A DNA stretch of 64,000 nucleotides from Cyanodermella asteris. Its lineage: Eukaryota > Ascomycota > Lecanoromycetes > Ostropales > Stictidaceae. The stretch is from NCBI GenBank assembly GCA_900618795.1, contig UYJD01000006.1:1654519-1718518 (forward strand), written 5' to 3'. The translations under genes were made by a program, and so were the position numbers. This document shows positions 53,611 through 63,983 of this stretch, one piece after another. Positions within the stretch are counted from its first letter, which is position 1. Each line of letters begins with the position of its first letter. The notes under the pieces are model-generated. The model did not search any database. It saw only the letters and a program-made list of their open reading frames with translations, and was not told the DNA's origin.

Positions 53611-55704
53611 ATGGCCAAGAAACGCAAAGCCTCCGCCTCCGCCTCCGCCGCCGCCGCCGCGGCGAAAGGCTGGAGAGATCCCACACAGACGCTGGACAAC
53701 CACTACTCCGACCGGCGGTACGAGATGAACGTCCGATCGTGGGAGGATGTCGCCGACTCGCAAGACGAGTGGGATCTGCAGCGGGACGAGATCGCGATCG
53801 ATGAAGGGCCGGCGAGGAAGAGGGCGCGCAAGGCGAGGGAGGAGGCGCTGGCGCTGGAGGATAGTGAGGAGGAGGTTTTGGGGGTTGACAGCGATGTGGA
53901 CGACGAGGATGAGGTAGAAGAGGAGGGAGAAGGAGGAGGTGCTGAGGGAGACGAGGGAGACGAGGATAAGATGGAAGACGAAGAGGATGAAGAGGGCTGG
54001 GGCGCAGACGAGGCTTACGGCGCGGATGTAGCGGAGAATGAAGAGGATGCGAGGGAGATTGAACGGGAGGCGATAAGGTTGCAGAAGAAGCGGTTGCAAG
54101 GCATGACGGATGCGGACTTTGGGTTCGATGAGGCGGAGTGGATGAATGCCGACAAGGACGCCGACGCCGATGCGGATGCAGACGGTCTACAGGGCATGGG
54201 CTCTGGGTCGCATGTTGAGAAGTTACCTGACTTCATCGATACGGACGGCATTTCGGAGGAAGAACGGCATCGGATCCTCAGCGCACGATACCCGGAATTC
54301 GCGCCTTTGCGAAAGGAGTTTTTGGCGCTGGAGCCGGTTGCGGAGGAGATGGAGCCTGTGGCTTCTGCGGCGATGGAGAAGTTAGAGGAGGACTGGGAGG
54401 CTGCAAAGCGGAAGGGCGTCGACTCGGATAGGAGCGTTTTGCCGGGGGTGGTAGCGAAGTATCATGCTTTGACGGGCTATCTGGCTACGATTGCGATGTA
54501 TTTTGCAATCTTGACGAGCCCGGCTGCGGAAGCGGACGGTGGTGAGAGGGTTATGCCGTTGGACCCGAAGACTTTGCGGGAGCATTCGGTTATGGATGCT
54601 TTGGTTAGGACTAGGGCACTTTGGGAGAGGGTGCGAGATATGGACGTCGACGACAGCGATGCGATCGAGCACGAGGATGAAGTTAGCGTCAACGGCGATG
54701 GTAGTGATGAAGTTTCATTCTACACACCCATGCAATCTCCGATTGAGAAGTCGAAGCACGCCACAGCTGTTGCAGCTCAGCCCGAGTCTGTTCCTTCGAA
54801 GATCAGGACAAAATCCAAGACCAAAGCCCTTACGCCGGCCGAAAAAGCCGCCCTCAAAGCACGTGCCGAGAAGACCGCTCGCCGCGACGCTCAGCTCCGC
54901 AAACTTGACGAAGACATGGCCGCCTTAACAAAGACCATCACCTCAAGACGTACAAAACTCACGAAACCAACAGCAAATGCAGCGGCCATTGCCGACAACG
55001 ACTCCGACTTTGGCGACGAAACCACTCTCACAGCCCACGAAGCCGCAGAGAAAGCTAAACGGAAAAAGTCTCTCCGATTCTACACGTCGCAAATCGCACA
55101 AAAGGTCAACAAGCGCGATGTGGCATTGCAAAATGGTGGTGGAGATGCAGATCTCCCTTATCGCGAACGCCTCAAAGACCGCGTCGCGCGCCTCAACGCC
55201 GAAGCCGAAGCTCGCGGTAAAAAGAAGGGAACCGCGGACCACGATCTGGGCTCCGACTCAGGTAACGACTCTGACGACCGCCTTGCTAAGGAGATCCGCT
55301 CCTCAGCCACCGCGCACGACGATGATGACAACGACGAAGAAGAAGACTACTACCAGACCATCGCCTCCGCCAGCGCAGCAAAGAAACAAACCAACGCCCT
55401 CCGCCGCGCCGCCCAAAAGGAGGCCGCACTGCTCGGCGGCGGCGCGGCGGTCCGCGAAGTGGAGACGGTGGGACCCGACGGGAAGAGGGCGATTGGGTAT
55501 ACGATTGAGAAGAACAAGGGGCTGATGCCGCATCGGAAGAAGGCGGTCAGGAATCCGAGGGTTAAGAAGAAGGAGGCTTTCGAGAAGAAGAAGAAGAAGT
55601 TGGGCAGTGTTAGGCAGGTTTGGAAGGGAGGGGAGGGAAGGGGGGGATATGGGGGCGAATTGACGGGTATCAAGAGTGGGTTGGTGAGGGCTGTCAAGTT
55701 GTAG
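53611..55704 (+). CDS. sas10: Sas10/Utp3, small-subunit processome component
   Basis: Nucleolar protein of the U3 snoRNP / SSU processome, needed for 18S rRNA maturation; 697 residues in one exon. Basic start MAKKRK, a very acidic region (~85-140, long Glu/Asp runs), LQGMTDADFGFDEAEW, the Sas10/Utp3/C1D homology (~215-310; SARYPEFAPLRKEF and KYHALTGYLATIAMYF), a Lys/Arg-rich linker, and the conserved C-terminal Sas10 domain (~615-697). The latter has GPDGKRAIGYTIEKNKGLMP, HRKKAVRNPRVKKKEAF and GYGGELTGIKSGL. The order and end are diagnostic. No intron is needed. The GC-rich acidic segment is of low complexity and may vary in length between strains. Confidence 0.95.
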   Translation: MAKKRKASASASAAAAAAKGWRDPTQTLDNHYSDRRYEMNVRSWEDVADSQDEWDLQRDEIAIDEGPARKRARKAREEALALEDSEEEVLGVDSDVDDEDEVEEEGEGGGAEGDEGDEDKMEDEEDEEGWGADEAYGADVAENEEDAREIEREAIRLQKKRLQGMTDADFGFDEAEWMNADKDADADADADGLQGMGSGSHVEKLPDFIDTDGISEEERHRILSARYPEFAPLRKEFLALEPVAEEMEPVASAAMEKLEEDWEAAKRKGVDSDRSVLPGVVAKYHALTGYLATIAMYFAILTSPAAEADGGERVMPLDPKTLREHSVMDALVRTRALWERVRDMDVDDSDAIEHEDEVSVNGDGSDEVSFYTPMQSPIEKSKHATAVAAQPESVPSKIRTKSKTKALTPAEKAALKARAEKTARRDAQLRKLDEDMAALTKTITSRRTKLTKPTANAAAIADNDSDFGDETTLTAHEAAEKAKRKKSLRFYTSQIAQKVNKRDVALQNGGGDADLPYRERLKDRVARLNAEAEARGKKKGTADHDLGSDSGNDSDDRLAKEIRSSATAHDDDDNDEEEDYYQTIASASAAKKQTNALRRAAQKEAALLGGGAAVREVETVGPDGKRAIGYTIEKNKGLMPHRKKAVRNPRVKKKEAFEKKKKKLGSVRQVWKGGEGRGGYGGELTGIKSGLVRAVKL

Positions 55705-56503
55705 GTTGTTTGTTGGATCTGGTTATGGGGTGGATGCTTTCGGTACTGCTCGAGGTGAGTCTCAGAGTATTTGCCACAAAAGTCACGCCTGTACCTGCTC
55801 TCTCATCTTAGTGTTCTTACATGCTTGTGTGGAGATGGAGGAATACCATGACGCAGCATGCCAAATACGATGTGTGCAACGATCGATCTCATCGGACATA
55901 AAATGGTGACTGAGGTTGATGGGAAGAAGTCCCAAAAATCACGTGCCGTGAATGCGCTGCTCAGCTCCTTTCCCACGACCTAGCTCGCAACTATGGTTGC
56001 TTCCAACGTCCGCAAAAGCATCGCAAATTATTTAACCCTAGGCAGGCTTGTATCATTGCCCAACGGTCCACTGTGTGGCGAACAACGAAAACGTGTTGTA
56101 TGAGGGCCCTCGCCCAGCTTATCATTCAGTCTTGAAATGCCGCAAGACGATGCGATACCTCCGAAACGCTCATCTCGCCACAAAGCCTGAGACTGCGGTA
56201 TCAATGTCCTGTTTTCTGTTTTCGAAAATCGTTCCTGCTGTACGTTCCCGTTTTTTGGGTTTGACTTTTTGTGAATATCGCGGCTTTTCGCTGGCAACTA
56301 CTACTTTATCTGCAGGGCGCTAATGTCGGCTTATCGGAGGTTGTCGGATTTTGCAGCCTTGTGCTGCTCCGCTTCTTCAGCCTTGCGCTCGGGACTCGAA
56401 GAAATCAAGGCGTTGAGCAAAGATGAATACGTACATGACTCGTTCATCTTACTGATTCGTTCGTTCTCTTTTTGCTTTTTCACATGCGATCTGATCAGCC
56501 ATC
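55705..56503. other. Intergenic upstream of the composite regulator
   Basis: 0.8 kb between sas10 and the composite transcription factor gene. Short ATG frames only; nothing recognised. Confidence 0.5.
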
Positions 56504-59019
56504 ATGTCCTCGAGCAATCAATCTGCAGGCGTTAGGTGAGTTGAAGACTCAAGGGCCCCACGAAGGGTCGCATCTGACAATAGTTCAGATATGCGTGCCC
56601 AGATCCAACGTGCAACAGGTCGTTCGCTCGAGCGGCCGATCTGTCGCGCCATCTCAGCACAGTGCATCGACAGGATAATAATACGCTCATCGAGTGCGAA
56701 TTCAAATGGTGTGGCAGAACCGGAGATCGTGGCTTCGTCCGTCCGGACCACTACTGGGACCACGTCCGAGAAGTACATCAACAAGATATCGCCATGCGCA
56801 GATTTGCAGGGGGCTCGCGGGCAACGTCTCAGAGGAAGGTATCACCGGGCAATCGACAAAATGATACGGCTTTCGCAAAGGCGCAGGCTGATTCACTGAT
56901 CGACTGCGAATTTGGATGGGGGATAAATGATCGGTACCAGGGCCATGCAGACCAAGACATCATGGACGAGTCTTGGCTTGCGTCTTTATCAGAAAATCAA
57001 GTTGCTAAGGCCAGGCGGCGGAAGCAGAACCGCGATGCACGGATACGCTACCGCGAGCGAAAGCAGGCGGTTCAGCAGGATATGAAGCAACATCCCGAGC
57101 AGGAAGAAAAAAGTCTTAACGAATATCCTTCAGAGGCCACGCCTACTAGCTCAGGCAAGGCCCGGAAAGTCACAGGCTCAGGGGTGTCCCAAAAGGAGCC
57201 TATTGTTGTTGGTTCTTGCGAGTTTTGTCGACAGCTGGGATTACGCTGTTCAGGAACATATCCAACGTGCGCGATGTGCTCCAAGTCCCGGAGTTACTGT
57301 TCTTTTCAAGATAGTGAGCGGCCCACTATACCGAATGCTCCAACGGAGGCAACTTCGAAACTGGCATCGGCAGGTGTAGAGATAGAATTGCCACAGCGTC
57401 TGTATCAGGCAAACAATGGAGACGATGATGCTAACGATGACGAACACAACGAATATGGCTACGATTCTGACTTTGAGGTTAACTGGCTTCCCGATATGCT
57501 CCATCGCATGAGCGACGGTTGGGATAAGGCCCCACCAGACAGCGTTGCCAATTCGGACGTCGACGGCAACACTCCGCGTGGAAAAAGAGAAACTAATCGT
57601 GATGCTTCAAAGGGAGTTTCCGAATCAAAATCCAGTAACAAATTTCCTGGCCTGGGTCCGGATTTCAATCTACACTACAAGGGGCCGCAACCTGTATCCC
57701 AATTCAAGGACGTTGGCGAGTCGATACCAACTCTGGCAATTACCACTCCGCTCAGCGCCGGACATACGCTCGATGTTGAAGACATTCTCCCAGCCGACCA
57801 GAATATCACGTATCAAGCTTCGAATGCACCAGAGATCCAATTTAAGTCATCGGATGCCGAAAGCGTGGACGGCAATGACATCAATTTTCGAGATCTTGCC
57901 GACTTCAGGCCGGCACCAATAGCCAGACAGGCACAAGCTACTTCAGTCAGCGACTTTGCGCGAGGTGGAACAGCGCTTACTTATTCGATTGCAGCGCCGG
58001 TGTTGCATCCATTGGTGCCTCGAGGTTCCCACTCACACTTTGAGCATACTGCATGGAAAGATTTCTTTCGTGTAACGGACTCAGCGGAGATCGAGACTGA
58101 TCTGGGTCTGAGCTCCAAGGAGATGCGATATGACACCGAGCCAAGAGATAGTGCGTCCGACGCGCGAGAAAAATCTCAGCGCACCTCTTCGAGCGGTGCC
58201 TCGAAAGCTTCTGTCGAGCGCGAATCTCCGCATCCGTATGTGGGCTCTCAACACCACAGCGCCCGATATGGAGATGACTCGACGATTACTGAGAGACCTC
58301 CTGTTGTCGAAGTTGAAGCAGGCAGTTCGAACAAATCCACACCCCCAATTGATCACTCCAACTTGACAGACGAAGGGGAAAATGAGCGCCGCGCCATAGT
58401 GGACGCACTCAGAAGATGCATACTGAGCGTTCCAGCGGCAGATGTAGACCATTGCAAGCTCATGAGGGAAGCTTCGTCCTACATCCAGTACCTCGAGAGT
58501 CACCGTCGTACCCAGGAAGCAGAACTTAGAGATATGGCACTTGTTCCGACTCCTCGGTCTATGATATTAGAGACGACGAACGATGAAGCGTCCAAGGAAA
58601 GTGACGTTAATGCCCAAATCCGAACGGACCAAGCCATCGGTGGCGGGACTTTATTTCCGTTGTACTCTCCACAAGCGTTGCCCTATCCGACGGTGGTAGC
58701 ACCAGACTATGCACTCTTCCCTGCAGCTCTGGAACGGGACAAAGCCTTCAATCTCGTAAGTGAAACATCGGATGCGAGAACCATTCACGATCGTTCGACG
58801 CAAACCATGTTCAGCGATGAGCATTCATCACAATCTATACAGGAACATCAAGCAAAGAGTCACGACTGCACGACAGTGGTTGTGAACGACTGCGGGTTCA
58901 GCTCCAGTGTGGGTGAGACCAGGAAAGGATCGTGGACAATCTATGAAGCTTCAAATGTTTCATTGAAGGATCGGCTGCAACTCCAGGCTGAGAAGTACAC
59001 ATCGTGCGAATGGAACTAG
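56504..59019 (+). CDS. Composite transcription factor: two C2H2 fingers, bZIP-like basic region, Zn2Cys6 cluster, HLH-like segment
   Basis: Predicted nuclear regulator of about 820 residues. Exon 1, 56504-56535 (MSSSNQSAGV), splices over a 53-nt intron (branch CTGAC, acceptor TTCAG at 56588) to exon 2, 56589-59019. The join completes finger 1: C14-x4-C19-x12-H32-x4-H37 with RSFARAADLSRHLSTVH. Finger 2 is C47-x4-C52-x16-H69-x4-H74. A basic region (~149-169, ARRRKQNRDARIRYRERK) fits the bZIP rule N-x2-A-x3-Y-R, but no leucine heptad follows. A full Zn2Cys6 cluster is C221-x2-C224-x6-C231-x6-C238-x2-C241-x6-C248. Acidic/Ser-rich stretches follow, then an HLH-like pair (~609-652; RRAIVDALRRCILSVP, loop, KLMREASSYIQYLES). 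The first two types and Zn2Cys6 are clear; the bZIP and HLH readings are inference. Target genes unknown. Confidence 0.8.
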
Positions 59020-59355
59020 TGGCCTCTGCAAAATCCCCGCTTGATCCCGCGCCCCGGGCATCTAGGACTGTCTTATCGATGTCAGGCAAGTAATCGTTTT
59101 ATGACTAACACGGAATCCATTTAATCAAAGCATTAGGGCTGCACGAGCACAGCTTACTTCGAGGTTCTCGAGGAAGTAGCTCGTCACTTAGCACCAAGTC
59201 AATGGCTGAAGGACGATTTCCAAGCTGCCACCAGTACCCCGTCAAATGGGCCACCAACCGCAAATGAAGAAGGAGCTCGCCGATTAGCATCGAGTCGATT
59301 ACCGAAGGACAGTCTCCAGGACACCAACAGTCATCCGCCAGGCGGTTCATCAACC
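59020..59355. other. Spacer with in-frame, protein-like extension
   Basis: The frame of the next gene is open upstream from 59356 back to a TAG at about 59134 and reads protein-like (YFEVLEEVARHLAPSQWLKD), but has no ATG. A spliced upstream exon is likely; candidate start ATG at about 59080 (donor GTAATC) gives a wrong phase, so the first exon is not resolved. Confidence 0.4.
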
Positions 59356-60159
59356 ATGACCGAGGAAGGATCAGTGGGAAGTGCAGCCTTATATTCCGGC
59401 ACCTCATCAAGTCAAAACAGGATCGTTGCCCGAGCGCCAACGAACAGATCAGCAAGTCAGCCTCGAGGCAACCAAGTCATCACCTCAAATCCCTCCAATA
59501 ATCCAACGCCATCATCCAGAACCGTAAGTTCTTCAACACATATTCTTCTCTGCTACGGCAGCCTCCCACCCAAGTACAGAACCATCAAAGTTCAAAACGG
59601 ATATCGAGACCGCCTCCTCATGCGCGGCATCCGAACCCACCTTCGTGACATGATGGGCTGGTTCAAATTCTACTTTTACTGGGAAGGTTTCGGGTGGCGC
59701 GAATTTCTCGAATTTCGTCGTCTCAACAAACACTATCTCGAGAAACTCCGCCCCGGAGTCCCCGACCCAGCAGATGAAGCATACGTCTTCGATCCACAGC
59801 CCCCCAAACACAACCCGCCGATTTCGAGACAGGGCTGGCGGATGCGGTATTATCACTGCAAGTGTGTGGAAGGAAACGATATGACGGTCCGGCAGATACC
59901 GAAACGCAAGTTGGGGTTCTTTGATTCAATGAATGATGATGAGGTGGTGGTGTATGGTTTGGATATACAGCTGCAGCCTTTGCTTTGGCGGGTACTGGTC
60001 TGGCAAGCGGTGATACTTGCGGGGCCGCTGGCGTTTTGGATTTATTGGTTGACGACTCACGATGGGGACTGGCAGAACGCGACTGCTTTGATGCTTGTTA
60101 CGATTGCTCTGATGGAATCATCTTTCTTGATTCCATTGAACGGACATTTCAGAAATTGA
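59356..60159 (+). CDS. Uncharacterised fungal protein with C-terminal two-helix membrane region
   Basis: 267 codons from the ATG at 59356. A Ser/Asn-rich disordered head is followed by a globular domain of a kind I recall from uncharacterised filamentous-fungal proteins: ILLCYGSLPPKYRTIKV, then MRGIRTHLRDMMGWFKFYFY, EFLEFRRLNKHYLEKLRPG, a Trp/His-rich stretch RQGWRMRYYHCKC, and KRKLGFFDSM. Two membrane helices end the protein (~residues 213-235, LVWQAVILAGPLAFWIYWL, and ~243-262, TALMLVTIALMESSFLIPL). No catalytic motif is visible. The N-terminus is probably longer (see the preceding spacer). It sits tail-to-tail with mdm1, 35 bp apart. Function unknown. Confidence 0.7.
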   Translation: MTEEGSVGSAALYSGTSSSQNRIVARAPTNRSASQPRGNQVITSNPSNNPTPSSRTVSSSTHILLCYGSLPPKYRTIKVQNGYRDRLLMRGIRTHLRDMMGWFKFYFYWEGFGWREFLEFRRLNKHYLEKLRPGVPDPADEAYVFDPQPPKHNPPISRQGWRMRYYHCKCVEGNDMTVRQIPKRKLGFFDSMNDDEVVVYGLDIQLQPLLWRVLVWQAVILAGPLAFWIYWLTTHDGDWQNATALMLVTIALMESSFLIPLNGHFRN

Positions 60160-60194
60160 GCACAATATCTTGACCCTAGCGTCATTACAGGGTC

Positions 60195-63100
60195 TTACAT
60201 TCGCCCTACCTCATTCGCCATCTCCGGCCATATCACCACCACAATCTCATCCAGCAATCTAAACGCCAAATGCGCATTCAATCTCTCATTGTTCGCAGCC
60301 GCAAAGATCCTCCTCGCCGCCCTCTTCGCATTCTCCCTACCAACCACATTGCCCGCCAGCTCAGGGATAAGGTGCGCCAGTGTCACGCTCGCTTCCTTTC
60401 GACTTGACTTCTTCTCAGCCGCTGTCCTAGGCAGCCTGTCTTTTCTCAGCCCAGAACCGTCGTCCATCCACAAGGACTGCTTGGCGATATCGATGTACTT
60501 GAGCACGCTCTCCTCGCCCACGAGAGAGTTGGCTATGTCGCGGATCTTGCGCTCGATTGTACCGCCGAGGAGTTGGTGTAGGACGACGACGACGGCGCGG
60601 CCGCGTAGGTAGTTCTGAGAGCGGTTGAGCTCGAAGGTCTCGAGGAAAAGGTCGGAGATCGGTTTGACGAACGGTTCGAGCTGAGCGTCAGCGGCTTCGA
60701 AGGCGTCGAGCTCGGCCTGGGCTTCGCGAGCGCGTGCGACGTGAGTGTTGATATTCCCGGCACTGATTGGCATGTCGTTAGGCATTCCACCGGGTACGCC
60801 TCCCGTGGGCGTTGTGACCGATGGCGTATCGTAGACTTGTGCCGTGGCAGCAGAGATCAAGTTTTGACCAGCGGCGGTCAACTGATCGAGCACCGGGATA
60901 TTACCCAGGAACTCATCCATTCCGTCCGTCACGGAGTTGTACAAACGAGTGACAATGTCCGCTCTATTGCCATCCGCATCTGGTGCGTTGTCCGTGGAGA
61001 TGATGGCTTGCTGCGACAAGAAAGCGCGCAGATCACGAGATTGGCAGACATCTGGCATACGAAGAATGTCACGCAGATAGTTCTGAAGCGATATCCTACG
61101 CTTGGAGAGAAAGTCCCGTTGCAGCTTCATCATAATGCGCCGGCGTGGGAATTCCAGCTCTCGCACCGCAGGATACACATTTCGAAGACGTTGATGCAGT
61201 TCGTGGAATTCCGAATAACGACGAGCAATGGTCCAGGAGGCGGCAGACATGTTCTCTCCTGTTTGTCTGCGAACCTGGACGACGTACATCGCAAACTCCT
61301 GGCCATCCTGCTCTTTGTCAACAATGACGGATTTGATCTCGATAGTAGCGCGACCGTAGAGACTGTTATCACTTTCCTGGACAATGTACTGTTGTCGCTG
61401 CAATTCTTTGCGTCGAATTTCGCGCTGCAGGCTTTCTTTCGAATTGCGCAGGACTCTCAGTTCCGCGACGTTGTTCGTAAGCTCGGCCTTCCGATTGAGA
61501 GTGTCAATGACGTTCTCTTGAGTGACAAGCTTGTCAATGTCTCTGGTAAGCGCGGTGATTGCTTCAGCTAGGCCAAGGTCACCTGGTGCGGCTTGATGTA
61601 TTTCGTCCTCCGGGGATTTGCTCACGGCAGGCGATGCTGGCTCTTCCTGTTCGTCTTCCTTGAATTTTGGCTCATCTCCAAATAGGTCGTCATCCTTAAA
61701 GACGCCAATGCGAGACGATGTGTTGACAAGTCCCAGCGATGCAAGGTCCGGTCTGCCATGCTTGCCTATAGCAGGGGAGCTGGTGCGGATGATCTCACCC
61801 GAGTTTCGAGCTGACTGGCCGTCGTCACCGAAGAGAAGTGCTCGCGACGGTTCGATCACTGATTCTTGTAGACTCTCTGGATCCTGTCCCTCGTTTGCCA
61901 TAATATCATCCAGCGCTGCCTGCATGGCATTCACGACGTTCGGATCGTCCCCGGCTGTTTGAGGTGCCAAGTCATCATAGTCGTCGAGACTTGCGACAGA
62001 CTGCCCCATAGCTTCAGGCTCGACTTCATCGTCAAAGAGAGGCTTCGAAGCTGCCAAAGGATCTTCGAATGATACTCGCGATTTGTAAGGACCGCCATCG
62101 CCTTTTTTGCGCATGCCTTCCAGATTCGTCGCAGATACTGCATTCCGCGTGAGCGCTTCTGTTGGTCTTACTGCACGTTGACACTCAGATCGAGATAGCT
62201 TGGTAGGTGAGTCCAACGAATTTCGCTCAGATTCGGTGCGCTGGAGCTTCGAGACAGCCATGTCTGAATTTGCCTTCGAGGTCTTGGCAGCAGCCTCTGC
62301 TGCTGTGACAAACTTGTACCAGAGATCTGAATCGCGGAATTGCGGGAAGTATTTCTCTTTCATTTCCTCGAATATCAGCGTCTGCGAACGTAGAATGGCG
62401 CTCCTTGCTCGCTGGTATTGCACCGGAGTGGCATTCTTGCCTGCTTTGAGAAATGTCCGAACGGCTTCTCGGGACTGTGTAGGTATTCGCAGTTCTAGTC
62501 TTGACAAGTAGCCTTGGTTGATCTGAGCAATGTCTTGTCGGTCTGAGTCTGACCATTTCAGCGAAGATTCCGCGACTTTGTGACCCTCAATGAAGTCATC
62601 CTCGAGCGGGTTGCGAAATCCATCCACTACAACGTAGAACTGCACCAGTGTCATTAGGCCGAGCCGATCCATAAACTCCATGAAATAAGATAGACCCGAC
62701 GCACTGTAGAGAACGTCCTTCAACCGCATCACTGAAGGGTCAAACTTCTCTTCAGGCTTGGTCTTCAACTCGGGCGCTGGAGGGACATCGGAGGCGCTTC
62801 CAATATTATTGAGTAGCCCAACCTGCTGGTCGAGAAAGCGCTTGCTCGTCTCCAATCTTGCGACATATATTGGGTCGTTAACACCGGCGTCGATGGCCCG
62901 TTTCAATTGGCTCGCGACCTCGCTCCGGACACGTCGTACTTCGGACAAGTTATTGCATTTTCGGATGGCTCTGATATATCGTTCGAACTTGCGTTCGTCG
63001 TCCCCTGGTGTGAGTCTGGGTATCGTCCGAGGGGCTGTCTTTGTTGACTTTGGCGATGCATGTGTATCGAGGGCTTTCCGCAGCTTCTGCACGCTCTTGC

Positions 63101-63983
63101 GGTCTTGAAGCACTGTCCGGCCGTAACCTTCCACGACCTGATTCCATGTGTCCGGGCTGGCGAGCAAAGCCATGATGGGAACGAGTACAGCACAAGATAC
63201 GATCTCTTGGACAAGCACACGCACTGCTTTGCTTGCGATGAATGATGCGGGGAGGACCTTCGGCAATATTTTCTGCACCAAGCGTCGCATGTATTCCTGT
63301 TGTACCAGTTTCGTGTCTGAGAATGTGAGTGACGCCGCAGGGTGAAGTTTTCCATCCTTGTACTTGGATGCAATCGCCAGGTCTAACTCCTCCGACTCGG
63401 TGACGCTCCGATTGAGATCCCTACCCCTCACAGCAACCTCCGCCTCATGAAACTGCCGCAGATGTGTGGTAATGATTGGCACGAACTTGGAAACGCCAAC
63501 TTTGATCAAGTCCTGATCCGCGAGCCGGCCTCGAATTGTATAGAATGCACCTTTGATCGCTCTATCTATCTCGTTCACGAAGTTCGGAGTTTGGCTGATG
63601 TTCGAATACCATGTTGTGACGAAATCGCGGTACACCCAAGCAAGCACCTTGTCAACGCTCTCCGAGACGGCAGGGAGATCTGGCCATAGTTGCTTTTTCC
63701 TATACTCAGTGCTATCCCTTAACCAAGTCGTCGCCTCCTGCCACGCCTGCGGGCTTGCGAACGCTGCGCCCACAGTTGCATCCTGTATATAATTGTCCTC
63801 CTCTTCGTGCCTACTATTCGACCCAATGACAGCCAAGATTCCAACAACAGCACTGATGACCCCCGCGACGAAGGCATATGGCAGAAGATGTATCCGTGGA
63901 AGCCAGTAGGTAAGGTAGCCCCAGACAACGTAGCTGAGCGGGATGCCGGCGGCGATGATGATCTGAAGGCGTGTCAGAGCCAT
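60195..63983 (-). CDS. mdm1: Sorting nexin Mdm1 (PXA-RGS-PX-Nexin_C), ER-vacuole tether
   Basis: ER-anchored tether of the SNX13/14/25 family; in yeast Mdm1 links ER to vacuole at sites of lipid-droplet formation. 1262 residues, one exon, complete within the window. Two N-terminal membrane helices (~5-50; LQIIIAAGIPLSYVVWGYL and AFVAGVISAVVGILAV), PXA domain (~95-285), RGS-like domain (~420-560; LKDVLYSASGLSYFMEFMDR), a disordered acidic linker with EDP/DDYDDL patches, a coiled coil (~815-860, KAELTNNVAELRVLRNSKES), PX domain (~885-1000; ARRYSEFHELHQRLRNVYP with the RRYSEF phosphoinositide-binding start, and PRRRIMMKLQRDFLSKRR), and a C-terminal nexin domain (~1125-1250). Domain order and length match the family. 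Its start lies 17 bp from the window end, so the promoter is outside. Confidence 0.95.
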   Translation of the reverse strand: MALTRLQIIIAAGIPLSYVVWGYLTYWLPRIHLLPYAFVAGVISAVVGILAVIGSNSRHEEEDNYIQDATVGAAFASPQAWQEATTWLRDSTEYRKKQLWPDLPAVSESVDKVLAWVYRDFVTTWYSNISQTPNFVNEIDRAIKGAFYTIRGRLADQDLIKVGVSKFVPIITTHLRQFHEAEVAVRGRDLNRSVTESEELDLAIASKYKDGKLHPAASLTFSDTKLVQQEYMRRLVQKILPKVLPASFIASKAVRVLVQEIVSCAVLVPIMALLASPDTWNQVVEGYGRTVLQDRKSVQKLRKALDTHASPKSTKTAPRTIPRLTPGDDERKFERYIRAIRKCNNLSEVRRVRSEVASQLKRAIDAGVNDPIYVARLETSKRFLDQQVGLLNNIGSASDVPPAPELKTKPEEKFDPSVMRLKDVLYSASGLSYFMEFMDRLGLMTLVQFYVVVDGFRNPLEDDFIEGHKVAESSLKWSDSDRQDIAQINQGYLSRLELRIPTQSREAVRTFLKAGKNATPVQYQRARSAILRSQTLIFEEMKEKYFPQFRDSDLWYKFVTAAEAAAKTSKANSDMAVSKLQRTESERNSLDSPTKLSRSECQRAVRPTEALTRNAVSATNLEGMRKKGDGGPYKSRVSFEDPLAASKPLFDDEVEPEAMGQSVASLDDYDDLAPQTAGDDPNVVNAMQAALDDIMANEGQDPESLQESVIEPSRALLFGDDGQSARNSGEIIRTSSPAIGKHGRPDLASLGLVNTSSRIGVFKDDDLFGDEPKFKEDEQEEPASPAVSKSPEDEIHQAAPGDLGLAEAITALTRDIDKLVTQENVIDTLNRKAELTNNVAELRVLRNSKESLQREIRRKELQRQQYIVQESDNSLYGRATIEIKSVIVDKEQDGQEFAMYVVQVRRQTGENMSAASWTIARRYSEFHELHQRLRNVYPAVRELEFPRRRIMMKLQRDFLSKRRISLQNYLRDILRMPDVCQSRDLRAFLSQQAIISTDNAPDADGNRADIVTRLYNSVTDGMDEFLGNIPVLDQLTAAGQNLISAATAQVYDTPSVTTPTGGVPGGMPNDMPISAGNINTHVARAREAQAELDAFEAADAQLEPFVKPISDLFLETFELNRSQNYLRGRAVVVVLHQLLGGTIERKIRDIANSLVGEESVLKYIDIAKQSLWMDDGSGLRKDRLPRTAAEKKSSRKEASVTLAHLIPELAGNVVGRENAKRAARRIFAAANNERLNAHLAFRLLDEIVVVIWPEMANEVGRM

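Noticed and set aside
59524-59574. GTAAGT donor and a 51-nt possible intron in the two-TM protein gene
   Set aside because: It would remove THILLCYGSLPPK, which looks like part of the conserved domain; phase fits only a weak CAAG acceptor.
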